7,739 nucleotides of DNA, from positions 1 through 7,739 of the forward strand of contig DGXB01000081.1 in NCBI GenBank assembly GCA_002396205.1. Reading direction: 5' to 3'. A program made the position numbers and the translations under genes. The DNA comes from Bacteroidales bacterium UBA4243 (GTDB lineage Bacteria; Bacteroidota; Bacteroidia; Bacteroidales; F082). This document shows positions 5,913 through 7,739 of this stretch, in pieces (position 1 is the first letter of the stretch; each line of letters begins with the position of its first letter). Under the pieces are notes generated by a model that was given only the letters and a program-made list of their open reading frames with translations, did not search any database and was not told the DNA's origin.

Positions 5913-5950
5913 CTTCGCGTCATTGCGAGCGAAGCGCGGCAATCCAGATA
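5913..5950 (+). repeat. Half copy of the GTCATTGCGAG...CAATCCAG palindromic repeat
   Basis: These 38 bases match the left arm of the full copy (2902-2939) at all but three positions, including the bases CCAGATA past the arm end. The inverted right arm is absent: the sequence after 5950 shows no CTGGATTGC...CGCAATGAC counterpart. It is therefore a solo arm or a truncated copy. Confidence 0.8.
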
Positions 5951-6040
5951 TGGCATGGCCTATCGGGGTGCCACCGCAGGTCACGACCTACGGTTACGGG
6001 AGGTTGCGTCTTTCAGACGCGCGGGGGCGTCGCATCATTT

Positions 6041-6146
6041 ATGGACATTCGTGGCTTATTCATGGACATTCGTGTTCTTCAACATGAATTATCATGTAAT
6101 TGGTCATGAATTATTCAATAATTATTTATTCGTGGAAATTCGTGTT
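6041..6146 (+). repeat. ATTCGTG direct repeats in an AT-rich patch
   Basis: ATGGACATTCGTG occurs at 6041-6053 and again at 6062-6074. TTCGTGGAAATTCGTG follows at 6129-6144. Between them lie the direct repeat CATGAATTAT (6083-6092 and 6105-6114) and the palindrome AATTATT-C-AATAATT (6109-6123). The patch is markedly AT-rich compared with the flanking DNA. Confidence 0.6.
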
Positions 6147-6173
6147 TGCAATACAAACAAACGGATTTTTTTT

Positions 6174-6210
6174 GGCAGGGGTTCCCGTCCTTGCGGACTT
6201 CACCTCTGCC
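6174..6210 (+). repeat. Hairpin GGCAGGGGT ... ACCTCTGCC
   Basis: GGCAGGGGT (6174-6182) pairs with ACCTCTGCC (6202-6210) with one G-T wobble, and GTCC-TTGC-GGAC (6187-6198) forms the tip. It is preceded by eight T rather than followed by them, so it is not an obvious plus-strand terminator. A second small hairpin GTCAC-TCC-GTGAC followed by TTTT lies at 6222-6238. Confidence 0.5.
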
Positions 6211-6269
6211 TAATATCCGCCGTCACTCCGTGACTTTTGAGATAGGGACTATAGACCCGCTTCGCGCTT

Positions 6270-6287
6270 CCCCCTTTGCAAAGGGGG
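6270..6287. repeat. 18-bp perfect palindrome CCCCCTTTGCAAAGGGGG
   Basis: CCCCCTTTGCAAAGGGGG is fully self-complementary and is followed by GCAGGGGGGATTC. The same kind of sequence is, from memory, a widespread dispersed intergenic element in several bacterial groups. It sits within the spacer downstream of mfd. Confidence 0.7.
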
Positions 6288-6316
6288 GCAGGGGGGATTC
6301 CGAAGACCCAAGTTCC

Positions 6317-6436
6317 GCGTCGCTTCGCGCCTCCCAAGATTGACTTCGTCGAATCTGCGATTTCTGCGTATTCTGCGTGAGAAAAAAGCGTCGCTTCGCG
6401 CTTCCCAAGATTCTGCGTATTCTGCGTGAGAAAAAA
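6317..6436. repeat. Composite direct repeat (25-bp and 26-bp modules)
   Basis: GCGTCGCTTCGCG plus CCTCCCAAGATT at 6317-6341 recurs at 6388-6412 with one mismatch. TTCTGCGTATTCTGCG plus TGAGAAAAAA at 6362-6387 recurs exactly at 6411-6436, a spacing of 49 bases. The first copy carries an extra 20-base insert (from 6342) between the modules. On the reverse strand the repeat reads through as open frames with repeated SHAEYAE and LTQNTQ strings, which are artefacts of the repeat. Confidence 0.8.
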
Positions 6437-6451
6437 ACACATTCAACGTGA
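6431..6451 (-). terminator. Weak candidate terminator for mfd
   Basis: Read on the minus strand, three bases after the mfd stop, CACG-TTGAA-TGTG can form a short 4-bp stem followed by a run of seven T (6437-6431). The stem is weak, so transcription may really end in the larger palindromes beyond it. Confidence 0.3.
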
Positions 6452-6453
6452 GA

Positions 6454-7739
6454 TTATTCCCCTTTCATCTCCCGCAACAATTCCAACGCCTGCGTCACCG
6501 TGCTGACCTCCTTCACCACCAACTGCAATTTGTCGTTCACCTCCTTCACCGCCGTCCGTTTCGGGTGGGTGATGATGTATTGCATCACGTTCTGGTAAAC
6601 GCCCGTCTCGTAGTATTTCGAGGCTTGGTTGCTGACGAAATAAGCCGTCATGTTGTGGTGGCGCAGCACGATTTTCTCAAAGCCCAAGTCCTTGGCCACC
6701 CAACGGAGCCGCACGGTGTTCAACAGGTCGTTGACCTGCTTCGGAATCGGGCCGAAGCGGTCGATGAGGTGGTCGGTGAACTTCATCAGCGCCTCCTCGG
6801 TCTTGGTGTGGTCGAGTTCGCTGTAGAGGCTCACGCGCTCCTGTGTCGAGTTGATGTAGTCCGACGGGAAACGCACCTCCATGTCGGTCTCGATGGTGCA
6901 GTCAGCCACGTAGGTCTTGTCTTCCTCCTTGTCGAAAATGTCCTTAAACTCAGTCTCTTTCAGCTCAAGGATGGCCTCGTCGAGGATTTTGTGGTAGGTC
7001 TCAAAGCCAATGTCGTTGATGAAGCCGCTCTGTTCCGCGCCGAGCAGGTTGCCTGCGCCACGGATGTCGAGGTCGCGCATGGCGATGTTGATGCCTTCGC
7101 CGAGGTCGGAGAACTCCTCCAAGGCGCGGAGGCGCTTTTGGGCTTCCTGGGTCAAGGTGTTCAAAGGTGGTGTCAAGAGGTAGCAGAAGGCTTTCTTGTT
7201 GGAACGGCCCACGCGTCCGCGCAGCTGGTGCAAGTCGCTGAGGCCGTAGCGATGCGCGTCGTTGACGATGATGGTGTTGGCGTTGGGGATGTCGAGGCCG
7301 CTCTCCACGATGGTGGTGCAGAGCAGCACATCGTAGTCGCCGTTGATAAAGCCGAGCATGATTTTCTCCAGCTTTTCGCCTTCCATTTGGCCGTGGGCCA
7401 CGGCGATGCGCACGCCTGGCACATATTTCAGGATGAAGTCGTGCACATCCATGATGTTTTGGATGCGGTTGTGGATGAAGAACACCTGACCGTTTCTCGC
7501 GATTTCAAACTGGATGGCGTCGCGGATGAGTTCGCCGTCGAAGCCGCGCAGTTCGGTCTGCACGGGATAGCGGTTGGGCGGCGGCGTGGTGATGACGCTG
7601 AGGTCGCGGGCGCCCATCATCGAGAATTGCAGCGTTCTGGGGATGGGCGTTGCGGTCAAGGTCAGCGTGTCGACGTTGGCCTTCATCGCTTTCAGCTTCT
7701 CTTTCACGGCCACGCCGAATTTCTGTTCCTCGTCGATGA
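6454..7739 (-). CDS. mfd: Transcription-repair coupling factor Mfd, C-terminal part (5' end outside window)
   Basis: The last 427 residues of Mfd are visible. Mfd is the DNA translocase that removes RNA polymerase stalled at lesions and recruits UvrA. The frame runs in from the right edge and stops at TAA 6456-6454. Counting from the first full codon at the edge: helicase motif II as DEEQ at residues 2-5, motif III TATPIPRTL at 28-36, motif V TTIVESGLDIP at 141-151, motif VI QLRGRVGR at 171-178, and the TRG translocation motif around 207-238 (FSDLGEGINIAMRDLDIRGA then GNLLGAEQSG). The regulatory D7 domain fills about 285-427 (RFPSDYINSTQERVSLYSEL, LIDRFGPIPKQVNDLL). The DEEQ-FGV and TRG stretches separate it from RecG, which lacks D7. 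No break is seen. The N-terminal UvrA- and polymerase-binding domains lie outside. Confidence 0.96.
   Translation of the reverse strand, partial: IDEEQKFGVAVKEKLKAMKANVDTLTLTATPIPRTLQFSMMGARDLSVITTPPPNRYPVQTELRGFDGELIRDAIQFEIARNGQVFFIHNRIQNIMDVHDFILKYVPGVRIAVAHGQMEGEKLEKIMLGFINGDYDVLLCTTIVESGLDIPNANTIIVNDAHRYGLSDLHQLRGRVGRSNKKAFCYLLTPPLNTLTQEAQKRLRALEEFSDLGEGINIAMRDLDIRGAGNLLGAEQSGFINDIGFETYHKILDEAILELKETEFKDIFDKEEDKTYVADCTIETDMEVRFPSDYINSTQERVSLYSELDHTKTEEALMKFTDHLIDRFGPIPKQVNDLLNTVRLRWVAKDLGFEKIVLRHHNMTAYFVSNQASKYYETGVYQNVMQYIITHPKRTAVKEVNDKLQLVVKEVSTVTQALELLREMKGE

Larger units (their letters stand above)
5747..6453. other. Gene-free repeat mosaic between convergent FISUMP and mfd genes
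   Basis: These 707 bases contain no protein gene I can support; open frames here run through repeats and have low-complexity or repeated products. In order they hold an imperfect palindrome (5792-5838), a strong terminator (5849-5889), a half copy of the GTCATTGCGAG repeat (5913-5950), small hairpins within 5972-6020 (AGGTC-AC-GACCT and GCGTCT-TTC-AGACGC), ATTCGTG repeats (6041-6146), a 37-base hairpin (6174-6210), GTCAC-TCC-GTGAC with T4 (6222-6238), an 18-bp perfect palindrome (6270-6287) and a 49-base-period direct repeat (6317-6436). CGCTTCGCG recurs at 5911, 6258, 6321 and 6392 at the joins between these pieces. Confidence 0.75.

Noticed and set aside
5799..6233. 144-aa plus-strand frame after the FISUMP gene
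   Set aside because: It begins in an imperfect palindrome and reads through the terminator, the half repeat and several hairpins. The product looks like translated repeats.
6317..6436. CRISPR array
   Set aside because: There are only two copies, the unit is composite, and the modules abut each other without unique spacers of even length. No cas gene is visible.
6200..6446. Minus-strand small proteins with SHAEYAE and LTQNTQ strings
   Set aside because: The strings come from the 49-base-period repeat read in different frames, so these are repeat artefacts.

Overview
The window looks like chromosome from a Bacteroidales (Bacteroidota) bacterium. The grounds are an archaeal/vacuolar-type ATPase operon ending in D-I-K order, AT-rich leaders without Shine-Dalgarno sites before most starts, a TAnnTTTG-type promoter upstream of der, a fimbrillin-like/FISUMP surface protein with a small 'YxxPxxEVxxIE...LCxSGG' peptide gene in front of it, and dispersed palindromic repeats of the GTCATTGCGAG...CAATCCAG kind. 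Family or genus cannot be set from the sequence alone.

Layout. Positions 2-2431 (+) hold the end of a V-type ATPase operon: the C-terminus of stalk subunit D, the whole of membrane subunit I (the a-subunit homologue) overlapping it, and proteolipid subunit K. K carries the full ligand set known for Na+ binding in the Enterococcus hirae rotor ring, so the enzyme may be Na+-coupled. A terminator hairpin that can work in both directions (2459-2486) separates this operon from two convergent minus-strand housekeeping genes: an Hsp15-like S4-domain RNA-binding protein (2495-2884) and the double GTPase Der (3005-4312). A long palindromic repeat sits between those two, and der has a good Bacteroidota-type promoter at 4339-4372.

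Positions 4313-4691 have no convincing protein gene. They hold the der promoter, a possible plus-strand promoter (4401), a convincing intrinsic terminator (4527-4563) and a partial repeat copy, so a short RNA or leader transcript is possible. A 48-codon peptide gene (4692-4838) then overlaps by one base a 302-aa fimbrillin-like plus FISUMP-domain protein (4838-5746). That protein begins abruptly at a lipobox-like MAAC and lacks a signal peptide, which suggests a truncated lipoprotein. A strong intrinsic terminator (5849-5889) follows.

Positions 5747-6453 are a gene-free mosaic of palindromes and direct repeats between convergent genes. From 6454 to the right edge lies the C-terminal part of mfd (minus strand), the transcription-repair coupling factor.

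Apart from the ATPase operon and the der-hslR pair, the genes are not obviously linked in function. The least explained parts are the peptide/FISUMP pair, the possible short transcript before it, and the repeat mosaic after it.
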